A stretch of 64,000 nucleotides of DNA from Streptomyces cinnamoneus (GCF_014650495.1 NZ_BMVB01000005.1:310001-374000); one strand, 5' to 3'; counted from the first letter of the stretch, positions 1 to 8,075 are shown. Numbers and translations: made by a program. Notes: generated from the sequence alone by a model not told the origin.

Positions 1-396
1 TACACCCGCTCCCCCTTCGTCCTGAAGGCACGGTTGGCCCGGCCGGGTGCGGGCGCGCCCTACGGAGTGGGCGCCGTCCGGCTGCACACGTGGGTGATCG
101 GCTGGTTCCGCGAGCGGATCACGTCCTACAACCCGCCGTACGACTTCGACTACGCCGTCGACCGCAGCTTCCCGCCGGCCCGGCACGAGCTCGGCCGCAT
201 GACCTTCACGGAGGTCGCCGAGGGCACGCTCGTCGTCTGGACGACCACCTTCCAGGTCCGCTTCCCCTTCGGCGCGGCCCTCACCCGCGTGGTCGCCAAG
301 CCCGTCATCGCCCACGTCTTCGGAAGGATCCTCGACGCCGCCGGCACCGCACTCACCGCCACCCCGGCCGGCCGCCCGGGCAGCGCTTCCGAGTGA
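1..396 (+). CDS. SRPBCC (polyketide cyclase/START-like) family protein, 5' end missing
   Basis: The reading frame is open from base 1 and closes at a TGA at 394-396, so the N-terminus lies outside the window. The visible 131 residues hold the second half of a helix-grip fold. There is a G-V-G-A-V-R strand, an 'ITSYNPPYDFDY' turn (the family usually reads I-T-x-Y-x-P-P-x-x-F-x-Y), a strand with 'TLVVWTTTFQVRFP', and a C-terminal helix. Such proteins bind small hydrophobic ligands or act as cyclases/dehydratases; nothing here fixes a substrate. The internal ATG-like start at 34 is not credible because the conserved core runs upstream of it. The fold call is inference from the motif pattern. Confidence 0.65.
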   Translation, partial: YTRSPFVLKARLARPGAGAPYGVGAVRLHTWVIGWFRERITSYNPPYDFDYAVDRSFPPARHELGRMTFTEVAEGTLVVWTTTFQVRFPFGAALTRVVAKPVIAHVFGRILDAAGTALTATPAGRPGSASE

Positions 397-508
397 ACGT
401 CCACGGGAGTCCGGCGTGCCGGGGAGGGGGCGGAGGGAGCCGACGGGTGACGATGCGGGCCATGTGTACCGCTCCGGCGGCATGAGGTGAAGACAGCAGA
501 GAGGTGCC

Positions 509-928
509 GTGTCCACCGAGGAGAACAAGAGGCTGGTTCGCCGGTTCTACCAGGAGATCGACGAGGGCAACCTGGATGCCCTGGACGATCTCGTGGCCGA
601 GGACTACAAGGATCACTCGCCGCCACCGTTCCCGGGGTTCGCACCCGGCCGCGAGGGCCTCAAACAGGCCTTCCGCCTGTTCTGGGAGGCCACACCCGGA
701 ACCCACGATATCGAGGACCAGATCGCGGAGGGCGACAAGGTCGTGACCCGGCTGACGGCCCGTGGCGTGCACGAGAAGGACCTCCCCGGCATTCCTGCCA
801 CCGGCAGGCCGGTCACGATGACCGCGACGGTGATGCACCGCATCGAGAACGGCAAGCTCGCGGAGAAGTGGTCGGACAAGGATCTCCTCGGATTCCTCCA
901 GCAGCTCGGTGTCGTCCCGACACCGTGA
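509..928 (+). CDS. SnoaL-like (NTF2 superfamily) ester-cyclase-type protein
   Basis: 139 residues starting at GTG 509, with a purine-rich AGAGAGG ribosome binding site just upstream. The N-terminus 'KRLVRRFYQEIDEGNLDALDDL', followed by D-Y-x-D-H and later a central 'G-D-K-V-V-T-R' strand, is the classic SnoaL/NTF2 cone-fold pattern. The acidic residues near positions 30-36 and the D-H pair are where family members place polar catalytic groups. Family members cyclise polyketides or act as small hydrolases or isomerases, but many stand-alone ones have no assigned substrate. It stands alone and converges on the AhpD-like gene with a strong shared terminator between them. Confidence 0.8.
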   Translation: MSTEENKRLVRRFYQEIDEGNLDALDDLVAEDYKDHSPPPFPGFAPGREGLKQAFRLFWEATPGTHDIEDQIAEGDKVVTRLTARGVHEKDLPGIPATGRPVTMTATVMHRIENGKLAEKWSDKDLLGFLQQLGVVPTP

Positions 929-981
929 CGCCCCGCCCCGGCCCTGCGGGTGAGCGGCGAGCCGGTCCCTCCCCCGCCGCT

Positions 982-1021
982 CCGGATGTTCGGGTCCCCC
1001 GCCGGGGACCCGAACATCCGG
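982..1021. terminator. bidirectional intrinsic terminator hairpin
   Basis: An 18-bp perfect stem (982-999 with 1004-1021) closes on a 4-nt CGCC loop, between the convergent stops at 928 and 1038. There is no clear U tract, as is usual for Streptomyces terminators. Confidence 0.8.
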
Positions 1022-1037
1022 CTCCAGTCTTACGGTC

Positions 1038-1544
1038 CTACTTCCAGGGGTCAGTGAACGACCGGCCGGGGACCGGCTTGGCGATGAGGGCCACGGCGAT
1101 GAAGAAGTTGACCTGCCCGATCGCAATCGTCAACGTGGCCAGCGCCTTGGGGTCATAGTGCTCGGCCACCTGGGCGTACAGCTCGTCGGACACCCTCTCG
1201 CCGTGCGCGGAGGGCTGGAGCACGGCTTCCACCAGGGCCAGCGCCGCACGCTCGGCGCCGGTGAAGTACGGCGCGTCCTGCCAGGACGCCACCGCGGTGA
1301 TCCGCTCCTCCGACTCCCCGGCCTTGCGCAGGAAACCCGTGTGCAGGACGGTCAGGTAGGTGTTGCCGACGATCTGGCCGGCGCGCAGCTGCACCAGACT
1401 GATCGTGGTCCGCGGCACCGAGCGGTTGCCGGTGGCCTTGAACAGCGCCGCCGACACCTCCGCCAGCTCCGGCACGAGCTCCACCGGGTCCTCGGACATC
1501 CGCGGACCCGTCGGAACCTCCGCAGTGATCGAACGCGTTTCCAT
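1038..1544 (-). CDS. AhpD/carboxymuconolactone decarboxylase-like protein lacking the CxxC motif
   Basis: 168 residues, start ATG at 1544. The all-helical AhpD/CMD pattern is clear: a helix with V-P-R-T-T-I, then '..HTGFLRKAGESEERI', 'SWQDAPYFTGAERAAL' and the C-terminal 'IGQVNFFIAVAL'. In alkylhydroperoxidase-type members the helix before H-x-x-x-x-R carries C-x-x-C, the redox pair that accepts electrons and reduces peroxide. Here that stretch reads G60-N-T-Y-L, so both cysteines are replaced (Asn61 and Leu64 by alignment by eye), while His68 is kept. Peroxidase activity by the usual mechanism is therefore unlikely; the protein may bind a ligand or catalyse another reaction. It lies 97 bp downstream of, and on the same strand as, the NmrA-like gene. 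Confidence 0.8.
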   Translation of the reverse strand: METRSITAEVPTGPRMSEDPVELVPELAEVSAALFKATGNRSVPRTTISLVQLRAGQIVGNTYLTVLHTGFLRKAGESEERITAVASWQDAPYFTGAERAALALVEAVLQPSAHGERVSDELYAQVAEHYDPKALATLTIAIGQVNFFIAVALIAKPVPGRSFTDPWK

Positions 1545-1641
1545 CGTCGTATCCCTTCGTGCTGTCAGTTGCTGTCACTGCCATGACGGATCGCGTCGAA
1601 GAAATGTGACCGATGAGCGGGGTTCGCGTGCCGGTGACGGA

Positions 1642-2463
1642 TCACGGGTTCCATACGCCCGTGGCGGCGGTCTCCCGCACGTAGTCCTCGAAGGGGCGGG
1701 GCGGGCGGCCCAGGCAGTCCTGGACGCCCGTGCTCAGGTAGTCGTCGTGGCCCTTGCCGATGCCGTCCATGAAGGAGGCGACGGCTTCGGCGTCGCCGGC
1801 GGGGTAGCCCGCGCGCATCAGGTCGACGGCGTACGCGGCGGCGTCCCGGTACTGGTGGACGAGGGTGCGGCCGGTGGCGTCGCCGATGAGGGTGAGGGCC
1901 TCGGCGAAGGTCAGGGCGCGCGGGCCGGAGAGGTCGTAGACCTTGGAGACGTGCTTGTCCCCGGTGAGTGCGGCGACGGCGGCGTCGGCGATGTCCGCCG
2001 CGTCGATGAAGGGTTCGCGCCCGTCTCCGGCGGGAGTCGCCAGCGTGCCGGCGCGGACGTCGGAGAGGAAGAAGTCGGGGGCGTCGAAGTCCTGCGCGAA
2101 CCAGCAGGGGCGCAGCACGGTCCATTCCAGTCCCGAAGTCCGGACGGCCGCCTCCGTCTCCGGCGTGCCGCCGTCCTCCGGATCGATCCCGCGTACGGAG
2201 AGCTGGACGATCCGGCGGACCCCGGCGGCCTTCGCCCGCGCCACGAACTCCGAGCGCTCGGGCAGGCCGAGGGTCTCGGTGGGGACGAAGTAGACGGCCT
2301 GGACGCCGGAGAGCGCACGGTCCCAGGTGGTCGGGTCGGCCCAGTCGAAGGGCGTGGCGCCGGAACGGGAGGCGGCGCGGACGGTGTGGCCGAGGGCGCG
2401 GAGGCGGGGGACGATCCGGCTGCCGGTCTTGCCGGTTGCGCCGAGTACGAGGATCTCTGTCAT
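1642..2463 (-). CDS. NmrA-like NAD(P)-binding protein (atypical SDR)
   Basis: 273 residues from ATG 2463. The N-terminus 'ILVLGATGKTGSRIVPRLRA' holds the glycine-rich G-A-T-G-x-T-G dinucleotide-binding loop of the NmrA/atypical short-chain dehydrogenase group, followed by a Rossmann fold ('R-A-A-S-R-S' at the end of beta 2 is compatible with NADP). The classical Y-x-x-x-K catalytic pair is not evident, as in many NmrA-type sensors and quinone or ketone reductases. It is divergent from the AraC regulator starting at 2499, a pairing seen often in actinomycetes, so that regulator is the likely controller. It may share a transcript with the AhpD-like gene downstream. Confidence 0.85.
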   Translation of the reverse strand: MTEILVLGATGKTGSRIVPRLRALGHTVRAASRSGATPFDWADPTTWDRALSGVQAVYFVPTETLGLPERSEFVARAKAAGVRRIVQLSVRGIDPEDGGTPETEAAVRTSGLEWTVLRPCWFAQDFDAPDFFLSDVRAGTLATPAGDGREPFIDAADIADAAVAALTGDKHVSKVYDLSGPRALTFAEALTLIGDATGRTLVHQYRDAAAYAVDLMRAGYPAGDAEAVASFMDGIGKGHDDYLSTGVQDCLGRPPRPFEDYVRETAATGVWNP

Positions 2464-2498
2464 GCGTCTCAGTCAACCCGGCCCGTTCGGTACGGCCC

Positions 2499-3491
2499 AT
2501 GGTTGAAACGGCCGATTACCTGTGCGATCGTTCCACGGTGGATCTCCTCGACGACTATCTCACCGGTGTGCGCGCCCACGGAGCGGTCTTCTGCAACGCC
2601 GTCAGCTGCCCGCCGTGGGGGCTCCGGTTCACCGAGCCCGCGTCACTGACGCTCAGCGCGATGCTGCGCGGCACCGCGTGGCTGGTGCCCGCCGAGGGCG
2701 AGCCGGTCCGGATGCGGCAGGGCGACGTCGCGCTGGTGCGGACCGCGCAGCCGTACACCGTCGCGGACCACCCCGGCAGTCCCCCGCACGTGCTGGTGGA
2801 CGGGCAGGACCGGTGCGCGCTCACCGGGGCGCAGGCGGACTCCGGCCGTCACTGGCGGCTGGCCGGCCGCACGGTCGACGAGATGACGGCCGACGGCGCA
2901 TCGGATCTGCTGATCACCGCCGGGTACCGGGTCGGCGGCGAGCTGTGCGGGCCGCTGCTGGACTCGCTGCCCACCATCGCCGTCATACGGCCGGAGGAGG
3001 GAGTCTCTCCCCTGCTCGACCTGATCGCCGCCGAGGTCGAGCACGACCGGCCGGGGCAACAGGTGGTGCTGGACCGCTTCCTGGACCTGCTCCTGGTGCG
3101 GGTGCTGCGCTCGTGGTTCGCCCGCCCGGACAGCACCCCGCCGACCGGATACCGGGCGCTCGCCGACCCGGACATCGGGCACGTGCTGCGGCGGCTGCAC
3201 GAGGAGCCGGCCCGTCCGTGGACGGTCGCGTCGCTGGCGGACGAGGCGAGCATGTCCCGCACCGCCTTCGCGCGCCGTTTTTCGGCTCTGGTCGGCAGAC
3301 CTCCGCTGACCTATCTGACGGAGTGGCGGATGCGGCTTGCCGCCGACCGGCTGGGCGCACCGGGCGCGACGGTCACCTCCGTGGCCAGGAGCATCGGGTA
3401 CACGGACGCTTTCGCCTTCAGCGCGGCCTTCAAGCGCGTACGCGGCATCACCCCGTCCGCTCACCGTGACCGAAGGGCCCGGGGCTTGTGA
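2499..3491 (+). CDS. AraC-family regulator with N-terminal cupin domain
   Basis: About 330 residues. An N-terminal cupin-type effector domain ('DLLDDYLTGVRAHGAVFCNAV...') is followed by a two-helix-turn-helix AraC domain with 'WTVASLADEASMSRTAFARRFSALVG' and 'VTSVARSIGYTDAFAFSAAFKRV'. The second helix ending in G-x-T-P/S is the family signature. The start is uncertain. ATG 2499 leaves only 35 bp to the divergent NmrA-like start, whereas GTG 2538 gives the family-typical 'V/M-D-L-L-D-D-Y-L' N-terminus and more room for promoters; neither has a good ribosome binding site. It most likely regulates the adjacent NmrA-like gene and itself. Confidence 0.85.
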   Translation: MVETADYLCDRSTVDLLDDYLTGVRAHGAVFCNAVSCPPWGLRFTEPASLTLSAMLRGTAWLVPAEGEPVRMRQGDVALVRTAQPYTVADHPGSPPHVLVDGQDRCALTGAQADSGRHWRLAGRTVDEMTADGASDLLITAGYRVGGELCGPLLDSLPTIAVIRPEEGVSPLLDLIAAEVEHDRPGQQVVLDRFLDLLLVRVLRSWFARPDSTPPTGYRALADPDIGHVLRRLHEEPARPWTVASLADEASMSRTAFARRFSALVGRPPLTYLTEWRMRLAADRLGAPGATVTSVARSIGYTDAFAFSAAFKRVRGITPSAHRDRRARGL

Positions 3492-3540
3492 CGGCGTGCG
3501 GTGCCCACCCCGCGCCCGCGCGGCCGGGCGGTGGGCCGGG

Positions 3541-4371
3541 TCAGGCGGCGCCGGTTCGTACCGCGGTGACGGCCACCGTCGTGTAGCGCATCGTGAAGCT
3601 GCCGCCCACCGCGTCGATAGCGGCCCCGACCCCTTGCAGCACCTCCTCCAGTTTCTCGGGCGGGAGCCGGGTGAAGGTGGCCTGGGTGGGCATCTGCTCC
3701 AGCCAGGCGTCCCGGGTGTAGGACCGTTCCCAGCCGAACCGCCACTGCTCTGCTTCGCCGTATCCGCCCGCCTCCCGGATGCCGTCGGCGGCCTTGGCGA
3801 ACAGCACCTGGTACCCGCTCAGGGTTTCCTTCATGATCGCCTGGAAGTCGAACAGAGCGTCGGGCAGCGCCCGTCGGCAGACGTCGGCGACGGCCTGTGC
3901 GAGGCCGGGCGGAAACCCGAACGCGTTCCAGAACGGTGCCAGCAGGCCGCCGGGGCGCAGCACCTGCGCGGCCTTGGCGGCTCCTACGACCGGGTCGATC
4001 CAGTGCCACGCCTGCCCGGCGACGACCGCGTCGAATCGCCGGCCGCCCGGCTCCCAGTCCTCGAAGGTCGCGACGTCGACCTCGCCGCCGAACCGCCGTG
4101 CCAGGCCGGCCATCCGCGCGTCGGGCTCGACCCCGAGCACGCTGCAACCGGCCGCCTGGAACTGGCGGGCGGCGATTCCGGTCCCACAGCCGACGTCGAG
4201 GACGTCCAGGCCGGGGCGACCGGCGACGATCCGGTCCACCAAGGCGTCGGGGTAGCGGGGCCGGGCACGGTCGTAGCGTTCGGCGTCCGTGCCGAACGAC
4301 TGGGCCGCCTCCCGGTCTTGATGGAGCCGGTGCTCGGACGGCCGTGATCGTTCCGGGGGTATAGTGGGCAT
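3541..4371 (-). CDS. class I SAM-dependent methyltransferase
   Basis: 276 residues. 'LDVLDVGCGTGIAARQF' is SAM-binding motif I, and acidic 'GVEPD' at the end of beta 2 contacts the ribose. 'FDAVVAGQAWHWIDP' and 'LRPGGLLAPFWN' are motifs II/III of the UbiE/Methyltransf_11 type. The N-terminal 'AAQSFGTDAERYDRARPRYP' is typical of small-molecule methyltransferases. The start at ATG 4371 (or ATG 4392, seven codons upstream) lies inside the operator region shared with the divergent TetR gene. No in-frame start exists further in, so the mRNA is probably leaderless and repressor binding would directly block it. The substrate is unknown. Confidence 0.85.
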   Translation of the reverse strand: MPTIPPERSRPSEHRLHQDREAAQSFGTDAERYDRARPRYPDALVDRIVAGRPGLDVLDVGCGTGIAARQFQAAGCSVLGVEPDARMAGLARRFGGEVDVATFEDWEPGGRRFDAVVAGQAWHWIDPVVGAAKAAQVLRPGGLLAPFWNAFGFPPGLAQAVADVCRRALPDALFDFQAIMKETLSGYQVLFAKAADGIREAGGYGEAEQWRFGWERSYTRDAWLEQMPTQATFTRLPPEKLEEVLQGVGAAIDAVGGSFTMRYTTVAVTAVRTGAA

Positions 4372-4400
4372 GCGCCCACTATTGGTGGGCACATGCCCAC
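4363..4400. promoter_or_regulatory. tandem palindromic operators between methyltransferase and tetR
   Basis: There are two adjacent inverted repeats built from the same half site. AGTGGGC-ATGC-GCCCACT spans 4363-4380, and GTGGGCA-CA-TGCCCAC spans 4385-4400. They sit between the divergent genes, cover the likely methyltransferase start codon and precede the tetR gene. A TATAGT hexamer at 4361-4366 could be its -10. This is very probably the TetR binding region. Confidence 0.75.
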
Positions 4401-4443
4401 TCGTCAACCGGGCGGGCCCGACGGAAGCGAGGAGGAACCCGCG

Positions 4444-5043
4444 GTGCCCACAGGGGTAGCCCTGCGCGACGCACGCGAGCAGCTGTTCCACGCCGCCGAG
4501 CGCGTCCTGCTCCGGGACGGGCCGAACGCGCTCACCAGCCGGGCCGTCACCATGGAGGCAGGCTGCGCCAAGGGCGTCCTGCACCGGCACTTCGCCGACT
4601 TCGACGCCTTCCTCGCCGAGCTCGTGCTGGAGCGCATCGCCCGGATCGACGCCCGGGCCGCCACCCTGCGCGACGCCGCCGGGACCGGCACCGTCGCCGG
4701 CAACCTCACCGACGCGCTGACCGAGCTGTTCGGGTCGGTCGCCGTGGCGATCGTCGCGCTCATCACGTCCCGGGACGAGCTGCGCACCCGGCTGCGCCGG
4801 ACCACGCCGACCGGCGTCCCCCTGCTGACGGAGGCTTCGGCCATGCTTGCCGCCTACCTCACCGCGGAACGCGAGCTGGGCCGTATCGCAGCGGATGCCG
4901 ACGTCGACACGCTCGCCCCCACCCTGATCGGGGCCGCGCACCTGCTGTTCGCCGACCGGGACGGCACCCCGCCGAAGTCCCGTGCCGTCCACAAGGTCGT
5001 GACCGCGGTCATCGCCGGGGTCGCGCAGGAACCGCCGCGGTAG
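4444..5043 (+). CDS. TetR-family transcriptional regulator
   Basis: 199 residues. The N-terminal HTH reads 'REQLFHAAERVLLRDGPNALTSRAVTMEAGCAKGVLHRHFADFDAFLAEL', where the recognition helix replaces the common K-G-x-L-Y-x-Y-F with K-G-V-L-H-R-H-F. The rest is a helical ligand-binding domain. The start is set at GTG 4444 because AGGAGG at 4430-4435 sits 8 nt upstream. The ATG at 4393, although in frame, lies inside the operator palindrome and lacks a ribosome binding site. It is divergent from the methyltransferase, its likely target. Confidence 0.85.
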   Translation: MPTGVALRDAREQLFHAAERVLLRDGPNALTSRAVTMEAGCAKGVLHRHFADFDAFLAELVLERIARIDARAATLRDAAGTGTVAGNLTDALTELFGSVAVAIVALITSRDELRTRLRRTTPTGVPLLTEASAMLAAYLTAERELGRIAADADVDTLAPTLIGAAHLLFADRDGTPPKSRAVHKVVTAVIAGVAQEPPR

Positions 5044-5075
5044 ACGCGGTAGCCGCGGTAAACGCGGTAAACGCG
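5043..5075. repeat. 9-bp tandem repeat after tetR stop
   Basis: About 3.7 copies of a 9-bp unit (GACGCGGTA, GCCGCGGTA, AACGCGGTA, AACGCG) begin at the stop codon of the TetR gene. Confidence 0.75.
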
Positions 5076-5110
5076 CCCTCGTCGGTCGGCGACGCCGGCC
5101 GACGAGGGCG
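5074..5110. terminator. terminator hairpin between convergent genes
   Basis: The arms CGCCCTCGTCGG-T-CGGC and GCCG-G-CCGACGAGGGCG (one mismatch, short GAC loop) form a strong stem downstream of tetR and of the convergent gene at 5159. Confidence 0.75.
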
Positions 5111-5158
5111 GCCGCCCCAGTGCCGTGGATGCCGGCCGGCCCGCCGGAAGGGCGTGGT

Positions 5159-6280
5159 TCAGTCGGTGTCGGTGGCAGCCAGTACGGCGATGCGGCGGCC
5201 GTCCGGGGTGAGCGCCACGATGCCGTAGTCGTTGATCTCGTTGTGGAACCACTCGGAGCCCGCCTCGAACCGCATCCACGTACAGGCCGACGCCTGTTGC
5301 TCGACCTCGGCAGGGCCGGCGTCGGGGCGCGCGCCGGCGAGGCCCGCGATGGACCACCACGCGGACAGACGGCCGTAGGCACCGTGCACCCCCGGTCCGT
5401 ACACCCCTGCGCCCGAGGCGGTGGCGAAGAGCACGCGCCACACTTCCCCGACGGAGCACGGCGCGAAGACGAAGCGGTCCTCCACCCCCAGGCCCGCAAG
5501 GCACTCCATCGGCAGTGACGCCACGACGCCCGGCAGTTCCTCCGGGGTGACGGGCCGCTCGGTGCTGAAGACACCCACGTCGTGAGCACCCCAGTTGCCC
5601 TGTTCCGGGGGCCCGGTGATCGCCTCGGCAAGGCGCACGGTCGTGGCGTCGGTCACCGGGTGGCCGGCTCCCACGCGACGGGCGGCGGCATCGAGGGCGA
5701 CGGGCGAGGACATCGCCGGGCAGCCGATGCCGGCCGCACTGCTGTAGCCGCGACGGGGGAAGCGGGCGCCGTGTTCCATGTCGGCGAGTTTCTGGGGCAG
5801 CCAGGCCAGGCCGCCCCACGGGGCGCAGAAGTGGATGTTGTGCGACCGCCGGCGGATCTCCTCCGCGTCCACGCCGCGCAGCAGCAGTTCGTGGAACAGG
5901 CAGGCACGAAGCTCGTCCCACAGGGCGCCGCCGTCGTGGGACAGGACGGGCAGCAGGTCCTCCAGGGTCTGAGCCTCGGCGAGCAAGGAAGCCAGGAAGC
6001 GCGGCCCTGACGGCGCGCCGGCGTCCGATCCCCCTGCTGCGTGGTACACCCGCAGCAGCTGCTCGACGAACTGCCGGCCCGGCGTGAGCGCCAGGGCCCG
6101 CAGGACCTGCGTCAGGCGGTGGTCGAGGTTGCGAAGCCGCTTGCGCAGCACTGCGCGTTCCTGCACCAGCGCCTCGCCGAACTCCGTGAGCCGTGCCGCG
6201 TCACCGGCCTGCCCCCAGATCTCGGCGGCATCCCACCGGACCTGGTCTATTTCCGCGGCGTCCACTCTCCGCTCCCCCAT
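5159..6280 (-). CDS. hypothetical protein, 373 aa, family not recognised
   Basis: Well-formed coding sequence with high third-position GC and no membrane segment or signal peptide. The N-terminal third is helical and charged ('EALVQERAVLRKRLRNLDHRLTQVLRAL'). The C-terminal two thirds are mixed alpha/beta and end in 'WFHNEINDYGIVALTPDGRRIAVLAATDTD', a beta-rich tail. It resembles actinomycete 'DUF618x-type' stand-alone proteins, but I cannot name the family with confidence. ATG 6280 has GGAAGG directly abutting it; GTG 6265, with GGGGGAG 6 nt upstream, is a better start. The gene converges on tetR through a shared terminator. Confidence 0.65.
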   Translation of the reverse strand: MGERRVDAAEIDQVRWDAAEIWGQAGDAARLTEFGEALVQERAVLRKRLRNLDHRLTQVLRALALTPGRQFVEQLLRVYHAAGGSDAGAPSGPRFLASLLAEAQTLEDLLPVLSHDGGALWDELRACLFHELLLRGVDAEEIRRRSHNIHFCAPWGGLAWLPQKLADMEHGARFPRRGYSSAAGIGCPAMSSPVALDAAARRVGAGHPVTDATTVRLAEAITGPPEQGNWGAHDVGVFSTERPVTPEELPGVVASLPMECLAGLGVEDRFVFAPCSVGEVWRVLFATASGAGVYGPGVHGAYGRLSAWWSIAGLAGARPDAGPAEVEQQASACTWMRFEAGSEWFHNEINDYGIVALTPDGRRIAVLAATDTD

Positions 6281-6367
6281 CCTTCCGGAACCATGTCGTC
6301 CATATGATCCACTACCTGGCGCCCCCGGCTGTCGGGGGCGGCTCGCGAGCCCGTCGTACCGGGCTGC

Positions 6368-6538
6368 TCAGGACAGACGGGCCGAGTCCCGGCCTTCGGG
6401 GTCGAAGCGGGGCAGGATGCGGTCCAGCCACCGGGGTGCCCACCAGTTGCCGGTGCCGAGCAGGGTCGTGGACGCGGGAACCAGGAGCAGCCGGATGACG
6501 ATGGCGTCGATGAGGACGCTGACGGCGACCGGTCCGCC
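6368..6538 (-). pseudogene. C-terminal scar of an MMPL-family transporter
   Basis: 56 codons translate to the end of an RND/MMPL-type lipid or drug exporter: 'VAVSVLIDAIVIRLLLVPA' (last transmembrane helix), then '..LLGTGNWWAPRWLDRILPRFDPEG', a stereotyped C-terminus of actinobacterial MMPL proteins (W-W-x-P-x-W-L-D-x-x-L-P-x-x-D-x-E-G). The remaining roughly 650 residues are absent. Upstream the frame runs straight into a short 9-bp repeat array and unrelated DNA, so this is a deletion remnant with no start and no function. Confidence 0.75.
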
Positions 6539-6572
6539 CTGGCCGGCCTGGCCGGCCTGGCCGACCTGGCCG
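6538..6572. repeat. 9-bp tandem repeat at the MMPL breakpoint
   Basis: About four copies of CCTGGCCGG/CCTGGCCGA lie exactly where homology to the MMPL protein stops, and may mark the deletion junction. Confidence 0.6.
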
Positions 6573-6626
6573 TATAGACGGCAACACCCAGTGGCCCGGA
6601 GCCGGACTGGAAGTCCCCAAATCCGA

Positions 6627-7105
6627 GTGCCCCGCAGCGGCCTGCGCCACTGGCCCCAGCACGCCCCACGTCCGAAGAGGCGCTTTGGATGGCTGGTACC
6701 CGTTGTGGCCACCGTGGGAGACATCGCGGCCGTTGCGGGTCTCTTCTCCTACGTCATCGTGGTCCCCCTGTTTGTGCCCCACGCGACGTCATGTTCCGAG
6801 GTCATGCGATTCGCCGGCGGCCGCATGCCCCAGCAGGCGACCGGCAGGAAGTGCATCAACGAGGGCGCGCGGTTGGATTGCACGTACTCGGCCGAGTTCA
6901 CGATGCCGCGCGAAGACGTGGTTGCACGGCTGAAAGAGGCCGGACCCCACCCGGTGTCTGCGGCGCTCGCTCCGCCCGGTCACCGTCGGGGCACCTCTTC
7001 GTTACGGGACGCCTGAACGTCGTCATGGCAGAGGTGCGCCCGCACTTCGTCGTGAACGCCTCGGCAGCGGGGCCGCTGAAGGCGTGCTCCCCGTGTGGGA
7101 CGTAG
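6627..7105 (+). pseudogene. small membrane-anchored hypothetical protein, probably frameshifted
   Basis: Reading from GTG 6627, the first frame encodes a basic N-terminus, one transmembrane helix ('WLVPVVATVGDIAAVAGLFSY' then 'VIVVPLFV') and an extracytoplasmic domain with 'CINEGARLDCTYSAEFTMPRED'. That frame closes at 7016 in low-quality sequence. From about 6960 the plausible coding continues in another frame ('HLFVTGRLNVVMAEVRPHFVVN...') to a stop at 7105. A single-base shift around 6950-7000 is the simplest reading. No family is recognised. Confidence 0.4.
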
Positions 7106-7236
7106 CCGGTCGACGTCGGGGCTGCTGGCGTGGCTTGGGGGTCTTGCCGCTGCCCTCGGCGTCGCCCGACGCACCCGGCTCCCCGGTCTTCGGGCGGCCT
7201 GCTGTGGCCCGGTGCATTGTCCGGTCGTTGGCGGCC

Positions 7237-7824
7237 CTATGGCGTGGGTTCGACTGTCAGGGCGGGAATGCCATTGTTTAGAAGGGGCTTGGGTATTTCG
7301 ATTCCGGCCTCTGCTTCGAGGACGTGCGCCACGAGAGCCGCCGCCCGCCGGGGCGTCCGGGGCCGCTCGGCCGTCAGCAGAGCGACAACCCGGTCCAGCC
7401 AGGCCGGATCGCCGAGCCGTTGCGCGGCGCCGGCGGCGATCAGCTGCTGGATGAGCGTTTCGGCCATCATGATCTCACTCCAGGAGTAGCGGCGAGCGTG
7501 GTGACTGAACCGCCCGACCCACAGCTCGTACGGGTGCCTGACTGTGCCGGTCAGGCACGAGCCGTTGCTGTTCACCCCGCCGTCCCCCTCACCGAAGACA
7601 GCATTCAACACACCGGCGGTCCGGGAACTGGACCAGCGCCGGGCAGTGACCTCCATGGAGAGCCCCATGAACCGTCCCCATGGCACCAATTCCTCCTCGT
7701 GACCCGCGATGTAGGTCCGTATCCCTTCAGGACAGAGTTCCAGATGAGCGCCGCCCTGCCGGTCGGGGTCCCCGACTACCCACCGGGTGCCGGCATGCTC
7801 CAGCGGGCCTAAGTATGCGTTCAA
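7237..7824 (-). CDS. hypothetical protein, 195 aa, with a TTA codon
   Basis: Coding sequence with a TTG start at 7824 preceded by GGGGGAG. The product is soluble. The first half is beta-rich ('RWVVGDPDRQGGAHLELCPEGIRTYIAGHEEELVPWGRFMGL', resembling a PH-like or immunity-type sheet); the second half is helical ('SWSEIMMAETLIQQLIAAGAAQRL...'). Codon 5 is TTA, the rare leucine codon that in Streptomyces is read by the bldA tRNA, so expression may be tied to differentiation. The family is not recognised. It lies in a patchy accessory region, 251 bp from the next gene on the same strand. Confidence 0.6.
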   Translation of the reverse strand: MNAYLGPLEHAGTRWVVGDPDRQGGAHLELCPEGIRTYIAGHEEELVPWGRFMGLSMEVTARRWSSSRTAGVLNAVFGEGDGGVNSNGSCLTGTVRHPYELWVGRFSHHARRYSWSEIMMAETLIQQLIAAGAAQRLGDPAWLDRVVALLTAERPRTPRRAAALVAHVLEAEAGIEIPKPLLNNGIPALTVEPTP

Positions 7825-8075
7825 AACTCCCCCTCGTATTCGTTATTTTCAACGGGCACAAAATGGCCGGCTATCAGAATCCCGAGCCCCGGCTGTACCG
7901 CGCAGTGCCGGCTTCCTCCTGGCACTTCGCTGAACCTCACCTCCCCTCGCCTGGACCCGGACGAGCACCTGTACGGGCTCTGCATCCCCCAGAGGGAGCA
8001 GGCCACCCTTGCAACCATGTTGGGACACCCGCGCAAGGTAGGAGCAACTCTGCCTGCTCGCCCTCGTCGCCTGTG

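Noticed and set aside
3541-5631. A 696-residue frame joining the methyltransferase to upstream sequence
   Set aside because: The upstream part is antisense to tetR and the hypothetical gene; the methyltransferase homology starts at 4371.
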